A DNA stretch of 64,000 nt from Bacillus_AD sp047238185 (GCF_047238185.1 NZ_JBDFMI010000001.1:3038001-3102000); one strand, 5' to 3'. Positions 1 through 9,588 are shown, counted from the stretch's first letter. Program-made: numbers and translations. Notes: generated from the sequence alone by a model not told the origin.

Positions 1-569
1 CAACGATCCTTAATCAGCGAATTATTGCCCTGCTCTTTCCGGAACCCGGCTACCCTCTGGATAAGGCCAAAGTGAATGAATGGCTTGAGGACTGGCAGGA
101 GGTTCTCCATCGGCATTATCCAGCCATCAGAAGCTTTATCGGCATTGGTAGACAGTACGAATCCAATCTGGACTTGCATAAAAGTTGTCAGGAAGCAAAA
201 ATGGCCCTTCTGATGCTTGATACAATGTCCGAATCCCGCAGCTTTATCCATTATGAGGATTTGGGGTTCATCCGCCTTCTTTCTTATTTGCATGATGAAT
301 TATTATCTGATTTTGCCCAACAGTATATCGGTCTTCTTGAACAGTATGACGCTGAAAATGATACTGATTTAGTATCTACTCTATATCTATACTGCACCCA
401 AAACGGGGATATTTTCCAAACAGCAAAACGTATGTTCATTCATCCAAATACATTGAGGCAAAGGCTGAAAAAAATAGAATCCATCCTGCAAATCCAACTG
501 AACCATTTTACTGATTTAGTGAACATCATTCTGGCACTTCATATCCGACATCAAAAAAATGGACATTAA
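1..569 (+). CDS. PucR/CdaR-family transcriptional regulator, C-terminal part (5' end outside window)
   Basis: The reading frame is open from base 3, so the gene starts upstream of the window; the GTG at 72 is not needed as a start. The C-terminus contains a PucR-type helix-turn-helix (HPNTLRQRLKKIE), preceded by the helical region usual in CdaR/PucR activators of sugar-acid, purine or nitrogen catabolism genes. The effector domain is outside the window, so the target cannot be named. It converges on the ferredoxin gene and shares a hairpin terminator with it. The family is fairly certain, the regulon unknown. Confidence 0.8.
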   Translation, partial: TILNQRIIALLFPEPGYPLDKAKVNEWLEDWQEVLHRHYPAIRSFIGIGRQYESNLDLHKSCQEAKMALLMLDTMSESRSFIHYEDLGFIRLLSYLHDELLSDFAQQYIGLLEQYDAENDTDLVSTLYLYCTQNGDIFQTAKRMFIHPNTLRQRLKKIESILQIQLNHFTDLVNIILALHIRHQKNGH

Positions 570-615
570 AAAAACAGCCTCCCCCTACTATCCATGAGGG
601 AGAAGCTGTTTTTTA
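569..615. terminator. Bidirectional rho-independent terminator
   Basis: The stem CAGCCTCCCCCT / AGGGAGAAGCTG (about 575-586 and 597-608, with a few wobble or mismatched pairs) is flanked by A and T runs on both sides. It sits between the convergent PucR-type gene and the ferredoxin-type gene. Confidence 0.75.
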
Positions 616-1715
616 CCTTTTTTCCATAAATATCTATACATATCATTGAATACACGGCCATTTTGTGGAATCATTTCTATATGCTTTTCGAAGCATATTT
701 CTTCACAAAGGCCGCATGAAACACATTTATTCGTTGCCAGGATAATACTGTCCTCGTCGGCATACAGTGCGTCCATAGGGCAAAGAAATGAACAGGCGCC
801 GCATTGTGTACAGCTTTCTTTTATTGAAGGAAGCTGAAATTCAAGCAGTTCCTGCATTTCCGGAAACTCCTTGAGTTGATTCATTAATATCTCTCTTTTA
901 TCCGTTCGGATTACTGCATCATTCACCAGTTTATCCACTAGAGATGTTTTAAAGTGGTCAACTTCTTCATTAATTTCCTCGAATTCGCTGCGCTCCAAAT
1001 GAAACCGTTCAAATTTTTCAAATGGAGAAAGAGTTTTATTGACTTCCATCCATTCCTTTACTGCGATTGAGTTTGTTTCCTTCACTTCTTCAAAAAGCGA
1101 TGTCAGCAATCTTCGTTTGTCATGGTCAACAATACTATGTTCCTTGGAATTCGATATCTCCAATTCAGTGCCGGTCCAAAATGAAGGAAGAGTAGGCAAC
1201 GCTTCTTCCGCTCGTTGAAGATGCTCCTTGAATGCCTGCCCGCCAGTCGTTATACGGCAGCCGGCACACTTTTTTTCATTGTGCAAAATACGGATATTAT
1301 CCGTTTTTAAACCAGCGCTGATCCATAATTCAGCTGGCACCATCCCTAAACAAGGGACAGTGACAACAGCTGAATGGCGATAGGAAGGATACAATTCTTC
1401 ACAAGTAAGGTATACATGCCCCTCGCTTTTTGATGTACGGATGATTTGGTCAACTGTTTGTGTAAGTGGAGGATGGTTCCATTTCAATGCATTTGTCGGA
1501 CAAGCCGCTGTACATAAACCGCATTCCAGGCATGGATTTAGCTCAAGAGTGTCCAAGCCTATTTGTATGCTTCCCTCCGCAGGGCAGACATCCATACAGG
1601 CCGTACAAGAGCTGATCGCAGCCCTTACCTTTAGGCATCTATTGGGTTCAACATCGATTTTCTCGATTTTTTTGACCAGCACATTTGACATTTTCTTAAT
1701 CCGATCAAACAGCAT
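588..1715 (-). CDS. Multi-[4Fe-4S] ferredoxin-type protein, last gene of the DMSO-reductase-like operon
   Basis: This 375-aa protein has paired ferredoxin motifs near the N-terminus (CTACMDVCP, CLECGLCTAACP) and again near the C-terminus (CTQCGACSFLCP, CVSCGLCEEIC). The central region has further cysteines (CAGC). It therefore probably carries several [4Fe-4S] clusters and relays electrons in the cytoplasm or at the membrane. It has no signal peptide. It lies 27 bp downstream of the DmsC-like anchor gene and is probably co-transcribed. Such long ferredoxin-like proteins accompany DmsABC-type enzymes in some bacilli, but the exact role is not established here. Confidence 0.75.
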   Translation of the reverse strand: MLFDRIKKMSNVLVKKIEKIDVEPNRCLKVRAAISSCTACMDVCPAEGSIQIGLDTLELNPCLECGLCTAACPTNALKWNHPPLTQTVDQIIRTSKSEGHVYLTCEELYPSYRHSAVVTVPCLGMVPAELWISAGLKTDNIRILHNEKKCAGCRITTGGQAFKEHLQRAEEALPTLPSFWTGTELEISNSKEHSIVDHDKRRLLTSLFEEVKETNSIAVKEWMEVNKTLSPFEKFERFHLERSEFEEINEEVDHFKTSLVDKLVNDAVIRTDKREILMNQLKEFPEMQELLEFQLPSIKESCTQCGACSFLCPMDALYADEDSIILATNKCVSCGLCEEICFEKHIEMIPQNGRVFNDMYRYLWKKGKKQLLPHG

Positions 1716-1742
1716 GAGACCAATCCTCTCTCTGTGGTAATG

Positions 1743-2546
1743 TTACAGATGGATGCCTGTTGAATAGAAAAGGATTCTTCCGATAAATTCAGCTCCAAAG
1801 AAGCAGATGAATAATACAGACACCATTCCCATTGATTTCATTTTTCTATTGATGATCATATAGCCTGCAAGACCCAAGCCAGCTGCAAGCAAGATCATCT
1901 TGATCCAAAATAGTGGACTTTCCAAAAGCAATGCGCCTGTTTGTGCCGCCTCGGCAATACCGCCGCTTAAAATGGTTACATTCAACACATTTAACACGAT
2001 GACAAATGCAGCCATTATCATTGTATATTTGCTTAAATCCATTGTTTTTTCTTTAAGAAGGTACAGCATCACTTGAATTAACACCGGTCCTACCAATAGG
2101 GCTGTCATGAAGAACGCCGCCATGGTTGTACCATTGTTCCAAGCAGGGATTGCCGGAATGATATAAATCATTGCTGTACAGAATATGGTTATTGTACCAA
2201 GGGCGACTGTCGCCATGCCAATCCACTTTTTGGATGAAGCAGTTTTGGCGAAAAGCGCATAAATGAATGCCCCAAGCATGAATCCTGGGAAGAAGACAAT
2301 TTCCCGGGTTAACCAGGAATCGCCAATATTCAATAGGGCCCGGTATGCATTTAACGGATGCCCTAAATGGAATAAAGAGGCAAGGACAGCAACAAGGGCA
2401 ATGACAAGAATAACGCCGCACATGATGAAACTAGCCTTTTGAGAAATTCGTTTCTTATACGCATCCATGATGAACAAGGTGGCAAATGCGCCTATTGCCA
2501 ATTGAGAAAGCACTGTAAAGACAACAAGGGGAAAGCTATGTTCCAT
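1743..2546 (-). CDS. DmsC-like membrane anchor subunit of a molybdopterin oxidoreductase
   Basis: This 267-aa polytopic membrane protein has about eight hydrophobic segments and matches the DmsC family of quinol-binding anchors (start MEHSFPLVVFTVLSQ, LFHLGHPLNAYRA in the second or third helix). Its likely role is to oxidise menaquinol and pass electrons to the DmsB-like subunit. The ATG overlaps the stop of the DmsB gene by one base (TGATG), which indicates translational coupling. The electron acceptor of the complex cannot be read from this subunit. Confidence 0.8.
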   Translation of the reverse strand: MEHSFPLVVFTVLSQLAIGAFATLFIMDAYKKRISQKASFIMCGVILVIALVAVLASLFHLGHPLNAYRALLNIGDSWLTREIVFFPGFMLGAFIYALFAKTASSKKWIGMATVALGTITIFCTAMIYIIPAIPAWNNGTTMAAFFMTALLVGPVLIQVMLYLLKEKTMDLSKYTMIMAAFVIVLNVLNVTILSGGIAEAAQTGALLLESPLFWIKMILLAAGLGLAGYMIINRKMKSMGMVSVLFICFFGAEFIGRILFYSTGIHL

Positions 2547-3115
2547 CAGGAATCCCTCCTAACTGTCTGTGTAGAATTAGGCAATTTAAATAGAGTGGAG
2601 GAATTTGTGATTGTTGGGTCCACAAATCCTGGAACTTGAGTTACATATTGCGTTTTATCCACTTTGTTCATATCAACAATAGAGATAGCCTCCATCGGGC
2701 AAGAAGAAACACAGATTGCATCTTTGCCATCTTCCAGGCGATCATAGCACATACTGCATTTATCCATCTTCTTTTTGACCTCATCAAATTGAGGCACTCC
2801 ATAAGGACACGCAGATGCACACATTTTACAGCCAATGCAGCGATCTTGGTCGTGCTTGACGATTCCATTCTCCAATTTTGTGTAAGCACCGGTCGGGCAC
2901 GCTTTCGCGCAAGCCGGATCTTCACAGTGGTTACAAGCTGTTGAAATATGGCAACGCTTAGGGCTTCCCGTCAACTTTTCATCCGTTTCCTTGACGAAGC
3001 GGCGTTTCATATTCGGCTCCAACTGATAGAAACTTTTGCACGAGATTGTGCATGCGTTACAGCCGATACAGCGATCCATGTTAATGATAAAACCTAATCT
3101 TTCTTTAGTAGCCAT
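2546..3115 (-). CDS. DmsB-like four-cluster [4Fe-4S] electron-transfer subunit
   Basis: This 189-aa protein has the four cysteine groups of the DmsB/PsrB/NrfC family: CIGCNACTISC, CNHCEDPACAKACP, CIGCKMCASACP and CSMC...CVSSCP. That predicts four [4Fe-4S] clusters wiring the catalytic subunit to the membrane anchor. There is no Tat signal of its own, so it is presumably exported with the catalytic subunit as in DmsAB. It is 13 bp from the catalytic-subunit gene and overlaps the anchor gene by one base. Confidence 0.85.
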   Translation of the reverse strand: MATKERLGFIINMDRCIGCNACTISCKSFYQLEPNMKRRFVKETDEKLTGSPKRCHISTACNHCEDPACAKACPTGAYTKLENGIVKHDQDRCIGCKMCASACPYGVPQFDEVKKKMDKCSMCYDRLEDGKDAICVSSCPMEAISIVDMNKVDKTQYVTQVPGFVDPTITNSSTLFKLPNSTQTVRRDS

Positions 3116-3128
3116 TCAACTTACCTCC

Positions 3129-5327
3129 CTACAGTCTTTCAATATTTACAAACTGGTCATGGAATGCCACGCCTGCTTGCCCGGTTGCATTCGAACCCAT
3201 ATCTGACGGCGTTGCTTTAACCAAGTAATTGCAATTGAATTTCTTATCCTTAAACCAAGCTTCATATATGACAACGGTATCTTTAGGCAATGTTTCTGTC
3301 AGTTTCGCTCTTAAATCAACAAAGCCGATATCATTCTTTACGCGTACCATGTCCGCTTCTTTTATGCCTTTTGATTTAGCCAATTCCGGATGGATTTCGA
3401 CGAACGGTTCATCGCTTACAGTCTGCATCCACTCAAGATTTTGGAATTGGGAATGCAGTCCATATTTCCAATGCGGTGTCATTAGGCGGATTGGCATATC
3501 CTTCGGCGCCTTCATTTCTTCCATGTAAACCGGCAGTGCATGATGGCCAAATTTAGCGCATGATTTGGATAAAAACTCAAATTTACCCGAAGCAGTACGG
3601 AATTCGCCGTCTGCCCATGGTGCCTCATAGCCCTTGATTTTAGCTGAACCCTTATCGAAGAAATCGGTCCATTTGGATAATCCCAATTGCTGAAGGAATT
3701 CAGGCGAGAATTCTTTTGCCAGCCATTCTTTAGGCTCAATATCTGTTGGATACGTACTTGAACCAGGCTCAAGCTCATTCATTTTCTTAGAAAGCCCCAT
3801 TGCAATTTCTAGGTCGCTCTTTGTTTCATATAAAGGATCAATTGCTTTTTCGTTAATACTGATCCAGTGGTGCCAATAACTTGCCGTTACGCCCCAAGTC
3901 TCGAAGATCGAAGAAATCGGCAACACAAGGTCCGACTGGTTGACTGTTTCATTGAACCAAAGGTCGGATGTGACTACATAATCAATACTGTCGAATGCTT
4001 TGTAGGATACTGACGTTTCCGGATCTTGGGCAATCGGGTTACGGCAGGCTACCCATAGCATCTCAATCGGAATTTCATTTGGATCATTATTTAATGCCAA
4101 TACTTGTGCGGGGAAATTGTTCATATTGATGGCACGGTCAGCTTCGCCTTTGCTTCCTTCAGGGATTGTACCTGCACCGGAAGCTGCGTAATTGAAGCCG
4201 TAGCTGTCAAGCATCGCATAGTTTGCACCGCCGCCTACTTTTCCGATATTGCCAGACATGGCAACCAACGCATCGATTGCCCGAACAGAGGCACCACCAT
4301 TCGTATGTCTTTGCATCCCGTAGCCTATCCAAATAGCCGCTGGCTTTGCCGCTGCATATTCACGCGCTAAGCGCTCGATAACCGCTACCGGAACACCAGT
4401 CTTTTTGGACGCCCATTCAAGTGTCACATTATTTTTCAGGTATTGTAAATATTCCTGGTGGCCTACTGAATTGTTTTTCATCCACTCATCATCCTGCAAG
4501 TTATGGTCAAGGATGTACTTTGCCATACCAAGTGCCAAAGCACCGTCAGAAGAAGGCTTGATTTCAATGAATTCATCCGCATTTGAGGCTGTATCCGTCA
4601 AGATTGGATCAATAACAACTACTTTCGTTCCATTTTCTTTCGCTTTTTGGATAATGGTCATTGTATGGACTGATGTCCAGGCAGGATTTGCTCCCCAAAC
4701 GATCAAATGTTTTGTTTTCACAAATGATTCCGGATCGGAGTTCAAGGCTGTCCCGAAATCAAATGTTTGGGAATCGATTCCTGCAGGCCAGCATGGCGTG
4801 CCTGTAGCGCGGGTTGTATATCCCCAGCTCGTGAACATGCCGTTTACTGCATCAGCCAGTACACTTTGGTTTCCGGAATATTTGTTCAAACAGATCGGCA
4901 ATGTATGTCCGTGCTTTTTCTTGATGGCCAATATTTTCTTGGCGATCATTTCATACGCCTCATCCCATGAAATGCGTTCCCACTTACCAGAGCCTCGTTT
5001 AGCCTGTTTCATCGGATATTTGATACGGTCAGGAGAATATACATAATTTGGGTATGTGTAACCTTTCACACATAAACGCCCATTTGTATACGTATTATTT
5101 TTGTTTCCTGTCACATACTTAATTGTTCCATCCTCTACAGTTGAAATTAATGAACAAGCATCGTAGCAGTTCCTTGGGCAAGTACCATAGAATTGCTCAG
5201 TTTTCCCAGCTGCTTTCACTGTGTTTTTATCGATATTTTTCAAACCGGCCGTTGCAGTACCAACGCCTGCAAGCGCACCTAGAATAGCCGACCCTTTTAA
5301 AAAGGTACGTCTAGAAAATTTACTCAT
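3129..5327 (-). CDS. DmsA-like Tat-exported molybdopterin oxidoreductase, catalytic subunit
   Basis: The start at 5327 is chosen because GGAGGG precedes it and it places the Tat motif SRRTFLKG at the extreme N-terminus; the frame continues 39 bases upstream. The 732-aa protein has a C-x3-C-x3-C-x27-C cluster motif (Cys about 50, 54, 58, 86) and the full molybdopterin and C-terminal dinucleotide-binding regions of the DMSO reductase family. A candidate Mo-ligand region is TGTPCWPAG around residue 179, but the ligand cannot be assigned by eye. The substrate could be DMSO, an N-oxide, or a sulfur or arsenic oxyanion. It overlaps the chaperone gene by 8 bp. Confidence 0.85.
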   Translation of the reverse strand: MSKFSRRTFLKGSAILGALAGVGTATAGLKNIDKNTVKAAGKTEQFYGTCPRNCYDACSLISTVEDGTIKYVTGNKNNTYTNGRLCVKGYTYPNYVYSPDRIKYPMKQAKRGSGKWERISWDEAYEMIAKKILAIKKKHGHTLPICLNKYSGNQSVLADAVNGMFTSWGYTTRATGTPCWPAGIDSQTFDFGTALNSDPESFVKTKHLIVWGANPAWTSVHTMTIIQKAKENGTKVVVIDPILTDTASNADEFIEIKPSSDGALALGMAKYILDHNLQDDEWMKNNSVGHQEYLQYLKNNVTLEWASKKTGVPVAVIERLAREYAAAKPAAIWIGYGMQRHTNGGASVRAIDALVAMSGNIGKVGGGANYAMLDSYGFNYAASGAGTIPEGSKGEADRAINMNNFPAQVLALNNDPNEIPIEMLWVACRNPIAQDPETSVSYKAFDSIDYVVTSDLWFNETVNQSDLVLPISSIFETWGVTASYWHHWISINEKAIDPLYETKSDLEIAMGLSKKMNELEPGSSTYPTDIEPKEWLAKEFSPEFLQQLGLSKWTDFFDKGSAKIKGYEAPWADGEFRTASGKFEFLSKSCAKFGHHALPVYMEEMKAPKDMPIRLMTPHWKYGLHSQFQNLEWMQTVSDEPFVEIHPELAKSKGIKEADMVRVKNDIGFVDLRAKLTETLPKDTVVIYEAWFKDKKFNCNYLVKATPSDMGSNATGQAGVAFHDQFVNIERL

Positions 5328-5979
5328 TGATAATTCCCTCCTTCTTAGCATTCCTTTTCTTCTCATCCTCCATTAAGCCTTGGAGTATATATGAAATACC
5401 GACCAATAACTTATTGGATGAGTTTTCCCTTATTTTTTCACAATGTTTTCCAATCCATTGGCTAAGGTGTCTTCGGTGAAATTCCTTATATAAAAAGGCG
5501 GATTGTTCATCATCCACACTTTTTTCAAGCAGATAACATACAAACTCCAATTCAAAAATAATATGGTCATCAGGTTCTTGATTCTTTAATTCAACAACCA
5601 GCCCTGCTGCCTCATAAAATTTGCGTACGGCCAATGTTGACGTCTGCAGGATTGCTCCTGTTTCATTGCGGTATGAAGATTCAAACGGCGATGCTTTCAA
5701 TCGATCCGGCCCGATGAACAGGCTATTGAAATCGAATTTCAGCTCTTTTGCATCCTCTTCCGAAAAGGAAAGCATGATATCGACACCTTGACGTACTATA
5801 CTGCCTTCGAACGAGACGGTATCTTTGTCTATATGAGTAAGCAGTTCTTTCCACTGAGCATTGTTTAGCTCATTCAGCTGGCCGCCATAAAAGTTCTGTA
5901 AGAACAAATACAGAGGCAAATGCTTGGCGACATATTCTTCCGTCATTGTTTCCCCATATTCCTTGATCATTTTCCCCAT
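5320..5979 (-). CDS. TorD/DmsD-family redox enzyme maturation chaperone
   Basis: This 219-aa, all-helical, cysteine-poor protein fits the TorD/DmsD family, which binds the Tat signal of a molybdoenzyme and holds the apoenzyme until cofactor is inserted. The gene overlaps the start of the DmsA-like gene, and both the synteny and the overlap point to a dedicated chaperone. The family is inferred from overall composition and context rather than a single diagnostic motif. Confidence 0.75.
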   Translation of the reverse strand: MGKMIKEYGETMTEEYVAKHLPLYLFLQNFYGGQLNELNNAQWKELLTHIDKDTVSFEGSIVRQGVDIMLSFSEEDAKELKFDFNSLFIGPDRLKASPFESSYRNETGAILQTSTLAVRKFYEAAGLVVELKNQEPDDHIIFELEFVCYLLEKSVDDEQSAFLYKEFHRRHLSQWIGKHCEKIRENSSNKLLVGISYILQGLMEDEKKRNAKKEGIINE

Positions 5980-5997
5980 CTTGCTACACTCCTTGTT

Positions 5998-6252
5998 CTA
6001 TAATCTATGAAGACGCTCTTCAGCTTCTTTTGTATCATTATCTTCCAGAGATTTTTTTAAGTCCTCAAGCTGTTTTGCTTCTTCAGGTGTTTGTTTATAG
6101 TTTTCTTCAAGCACGGGATCTGGATCGCCTTTATAGTTTTTATCCACTACTCCATTATTGAACGCAGGTTGTTCCTCCGCTTTATTGGAGCATCCGGCCA
6201 AAATGGTAAACGCGCCTACCAAACAGATAAAATACATACAAGTTCGTTTCAT
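5998..6252 (-). CDS. Small lipoprotein at the head of the dms-like operon
   Basis: The start is set at 6252 (RBS AGGAGG just upstream), giving 84 aa. A lipoprotein signal MKRTCMYFICLVGAFTILAG ends in the lipobox LAGC, followed by a short, highly charged mature domain rich in Glu, Lys and Asp. It lies 18 bp upstream of the TorD-like gene, so it is probably the first gene of the operon. No family is recognised. It might be an assembly or surface partner of the exported enzyme, which is inference only. Confidence 0.65.
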   Translation of the reverse strand: MKRTCMYFICLVGAFTILAGCSNKAEEQPAFNNGVVDKNYKGDPDPVLEENYKQTPEEAKQLEDLKKSLEDNDTKEAEERLHRL

Positions 6253-6316
6253 AATCGATAAGCCTCCTTGACTTTTTCCTAAAGGAATTGTAGCAAAGGT
6301 ATTTATAAAACTTGAG

Positions 6317-6364
6317 TGTAAAAATGTACATGTTTTACAGCCCCTTAGTGTACAAATGAACACT
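6317..6364. promoter_or_regulatory. Two tandem inverted repeats upstream of the lipoprotein/dms operon
   Basis: TGTAAAA-N9-TTTTACA (6317-6339, with a central ATGTACAT palindrome) is followed by AGTGT-N8-ACACT (6347-6364). Both lie 65-112 bp upstream of the operon's first start codon, where an operator for an anaerobic or redox regulator would be expected. The sequence is not a canonical FNR box, so the regulator is unknown. Confidence 0.45.
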
Positions 6365-6540
6365 CCTAGAAAGTTGATTGCGTCAAGCCCTTTCATATCA
6401 ATGGTTCATGAATATAGCCAATAATTCAGATAACATCCGCCTCTTGATAACTGATAATGGTTATCGTCATTTTTTAGACATTATTAGTGAAGCAGCTTCT
6501 TCTTTTTCCATATTTTGTTTTTTAACCTTCCAACTAACCA

Positions 6541-6570
6541 AAAAAAAATGGACTCCTAAAGGAATCCATC
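6541..6570 (-). terminator. Rho-independent terminator of moaA
   Basis: On the minus strand a 9-bp stem (ATGGATTCC / GGAGTCCAT, one wobble) is followed by a long T run. It lies 15 bp beyond the moaA stop codon. Confidence 0.8.
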
Positions 6571-6584
6571 TTACTCTTTTTCAG

Positions 6585-7598
6585 TTATCCGCCTATGAAT
6601 GACATAGAAATCTTTTTGCGGTTTTTAACCGTTTGTTCAGTTCGCTCCATACTGTATTGATCTGTCCGTTTTTCCCAAACGGCGCAAATACTTTCAATAA
6701 TGTCCTGATCGCTTGCCCCGTTCCGCAGCATCTCCCTGAAATCTTTTCCTTCAGAAGCAAACAGGCAATTGTAGAATTTGCCGTCGGAAGAAAGCCGTCC
6801 TCTTGTACAGGAAGAACAGAATGGGTTGGAGACAGAAGGAATGAAACCAATCTCAGCTCCATTGTCATTATAATGATATCTCTTTGCCACTTCGCCAAAG
6901 TATTCCTCCGAGGATGGCTGCAGCTTATGTTTTTGCTGAATCATCTCAAGAATCTCTTTTTGGGAGACTACCTTCTCCATGCTCCATCCATTGTCATTCC
7001 CTACATCCATAAATTCGATAAAGCGAAGCTGGATGCCCCGTTCTTTGAAATACTCGGCCATTGGAACTACTTCTTGTTCATTGATCCCTTTTTGGACGAC
7101 CATGTTTATTTTTACGTGAAAGCCGATTGATTGTGCCAAATCAATATTCTCCAAAATAATAGAAGGACCTACTCCCCTTCCGTTCAGCTTCCCGAACAGC
7201 TCCGGATCCAATGCATCCAGGCTGATATTGAGCCTCCGCAATCCCGCATCATATAATGGCTGTGCTTTTTGTTTTAATAAAACAGCATTTGTCGTCAGTC
7301 CAATGTCTTCAATTCCTTCAATTCCGGTCAGCTTCCCAATTAATGCTTCAAGATTGTGGCGAAGCAATGGCTCTCCGCCTGTAATACGCAATTTCCGTAC
7401 TCCGAGGGAAGCAAATATAGTCGACATTCGATGTATTTCCTCAAACGTCAGCAATTCTTCTTTGGGCATAAATGCATAGTGGCTGCCGAATATTTCTTTC
7501 GGCATACAATAGGCGCACCGGAAATTGCATCGGTCTGTCACCGATATCCGCAAGTCCCTAATGGGCCGCTTTAGTTGATCAAGCATGGATTGTGACAT
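6585..7598 (-). CDS. moaA: GTP 3',8-cyclase (molybdenum cofactor biosynthesis)
   Basis: This 337-aa radical-SAM enzyme converts GTP to 3',8-cyclo-dihydro-GTP, the first step of molybdopterin synthesis, in the cytoplasm. The N-terminal cluster motif CNFRCAYC, the MoaA-specific second cluster near the C-terminus (CSSCTRGRLSSDG) and a C-terminal Gly-Gly (SFIGG) are all present. It is the last gene of the minus-strand Moco cluster before its own terminator. Length and motifs are complete. Confidence 0.95.
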   Translation of the reverse strand: MSQSMLDQLKRPIRDLRISVTDRCNFRCAYCMPKEIFGSHYAFMPKEELLTFEEIHRMSTIFASLGVRKLRITGGEPLLRHNLEALIGKLTGIEGIEDIGLTTNAVLLKQKAQPLYDAGLRRLNISLDALDPELFGKLNGRGVGPSIILENIDLAQSIGFHVKINMVVQKGINEQEVVPMAEYFKERGIQLRFIEFMDVGNDNGWSMEKVVSQKEILEMIQQKHKLQPSSEEYFGEVAKRYHYNDNGAEIGFIPSVSNPFCSSCTRGRLSSDGKFYNCLFASEGKDFREMLRNGASDQDIIESICAVWEKRTDQYSMERTEQTVKNRKKISMSFIGG

Positions 7599-7636
7599 GA
7601 TTTCTTCTCCTCACTTATAGATTAATCACTATATAG

Positions 7637-8146
7637 TTACATCAGGCTGTTTACATATTTTAATATCCATCGTTCAAGCTCTTCAAGGTTATTTCGGTCG
7701 ATTACCGGAAATCCGCAATTAGGGCGGACTCCTTCAGGGGCCACAACTAAAAGAATATGTTCAAGGTCCTTCAGTGTCTCCCAATCCTCCATGGAGCGCA
7801 AAATGATTATTTTGTTCTCCTTTTCCTTCTTGAACCCTTCGATAAGGATAACATCAGGATATGCAATTTGCGATAGTTTTATTAATTCGTTTAAAGGCGC
7901 TTCCGTTTTGCCATGGAATTGGATCATCCCATCACCGAGCACCAAGGAACTAACAGCCCCAGTTTCAAGAAAGGTCATCCCGTCTGTTCCCGGATCCGGC
8001 ATTTCAAGCGGGCCCCCGTGACCATGATGCTTAATGACAGATGTTTTCGTTCCGTTTTTGCCTAATGTCTTTATCCATCTATTGATCAATGTGGTCTTGC
8101 CGCTGTTCTTATAGCCGACAACCTGCAGGCAGATCAAATCGTCCAT
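7637..8146 (-). CDS. mobB: Molybdopterin-guanine dinucleotide biosynthesis adapter protein MobB
   Basis: This 169-aa P-loop GTPase has Walker A GYKNSGKTT near the N-terminus and the MobB-typical IKHHGHGG region. MobB assists MobA in making the guanine-dinucleotide form of the cofactor that DMSO-reductase-family enzymes use. It overlaps the 3' end of moeA by 13 bp, so it is in the same operon. Confidence 0.9.
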   Translation of the reverse strand: MDDLICLQVVGYKNSGKTTLINRWIKTLGKNGTKTSVIKHHGHGGPLEMPDPGTDGMTFLETGAVSSLVLGDGMIQFHGKTEAPLNELIKLSQIAYPDVILIEGFKKEKENKIIILRSMEDWETLKDLEHILLVVAPEGVRPNCGFPVIDRNNLEELERWILKYVNSLM

Positions 8147-9390
8147 TTTTCCATGCCTTCTTCCGTTCCCAACAATAGGACATCGACCTCATCGCCCTTT
8201 TGGAAACCTCTTGTTCCACTAGGCAGTACAATCATTGAATTGCCTTTTGCAATACTTGTTACTGCGTTAGATTTATTGAATCCGGCTGGCTTAGCAACTG
8301 CCCCCGTAGCAGTAAATTCAAATTGGGCTCGTATAAATCTTGTAAAAGGGTTCGGTTTCGGAAAGTCTTCCCCTAATATCGCTTTTGTATGCTGCAGGTA
8401 CGGTCTGTTGCAACCCATCATCTTAAGCAGCGTAGGCCTTACATATAACTCGAAGCCGGTAAAGCAGGCAGAAGGATTTCCCGATAGACCGAATAAATAT
8501 TGGCCGTTAACCACAGCAGCGGTCGTTACGCTTCCAGGTCTCATGGAGATTTTATTGAATAGCACTTTGGCCCCCAGTTTTTTATATATTGCCGGTGCCA
8601 GATCATAATCCCCAACGGAAACTCCGCCTGTTGTAATCAAACAGTCGCATTCCTTTAAAGCCTGGGAGACAACTGCATAGCATTGGTCGAGGTCATCTGT
8701 TTGCATGCCATACGAACGGCAGTCCATGCCCATTCTTTTCAATTGCGCAATGATCATCGGACCGTTGCTATTGCGTATTTTCCCGTGCTCCAATGGATCT
8801 TCTGCAGACAATAATTCGGTACCGGTTGTCAAAATCCCCACTGTCGGCCGTTTTGCTACATTCACCTGAGAATAGCCAAATGCGGCCAATAAAGCGATAG
8901 TACCAGGGTGTATGACGCCTCCCGGCTCAATCAGGCGATCTCCTTCCTTTGCATCTTCTCCCTTGAAAGAAAGATTTTCTCCTGCTTGGAAGGTCTTGCG
9001 GACTGAGAACCCCCCCTCCGATTCACGGGCTTGTTCAAACATGACTACTGTATCGGCACCTTCAGGCATAGCTGCCCCAGTCATGATACGGACAGCTTCA
9101 TGTTTCCCTACTTTTTTGCCTGACACTTGGCCCGCTCCAATATGGTCGACCACCTTAAAAGAAATTCGATTTTCACCCGTTGCCCCATTAGTATCCTCTG
9201 CGCGCACTGCAAACCCGTCATAGGCAGAGCGGTTAAAATGGGGGATATCATGCTTGGCGATGATCGGTTCTGCTAGGATGCGGCCATATGACTCCTGCAA
9301 TTCCACTTGCTCACTATGAGGCTCAGACACATGCTCCATTAATCGATCTATGGCCTCCGAAACGGTTATAGGTTTTCTTTTTTCCACCAT
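8134..9390 (-). CDS. moeA: Molybdopterin molybdenumtransferase
   Basis: This 418-aa MoeA inserts molybdate into adenylylated molybdopterin. Characteristic segments are visible: FNRSAYDGFAVRA, the MTGAAMPEGADTVV region, TTGGVSVGDYD and LSGNPSACF. The length is usual for the family. It leads the moeA-mobB pair and is divergent from moaC, with about 200 bp between them. Confidence 0.95.
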   Translation of the reverse strand: MVEKRKPITVSEAIDRLMEHVSEPHSEQVELQESYGRILAEPIIAKHDIPHFNRSAYDGFAVRAEDTNGATGENRISFKVVDHIGAGQVSGKKVGKHEAVRIMTGAAMPEGADTVVMFEQARESEGGFSVRKTFQAGENLSFKGEDAKEGDRLIEPGGVIHPGTIALLAAFGYSQVNVAKRPTVGILTTGTELLSAEDPLEHGKIRNSNGPMIIAQLKRMGMDCRSYGMQTDDLDQCYAVVSQALKECDCLITTGGVSVGDYDLAPAIYKKLGAKVLFNKISMRPGSVTTAAVVNGQYLFGLSGNPSACFTGFELYVRPTLLKMMGCNRPYLQHTKAILGEDFPKPNPFTRFIRAQFEFTATGAVAKPAGFNKSNAVTSIAKGNSMIVLPSGTRGFQKGDEVDVLLLGTEEGMEKWTI

Positions 9391-9588
9391 TGTCCAAAAA
9401 ACTCCCTTCTTTTCTTGTATATACTATATAGGAAAGATTCTTTTCATAAACAGGCTCACTGACTCTTTTTTCGAAAGATATTATAACACAACTAATTTTT
9501 TGCTAAGATGAGAGTTATACACCACAAATATTTATCACATGCATCTGAGTAGCACTAACCCGCACAGAGATGCAGAAGGGACGTTAGA

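Noticed and set aside
4405..5046. Plus-strand 213-codon ORF inside the dmsA-like gene
   Set aside because: Antisense shadow of a conserved coding region, without a ribosome binding site.
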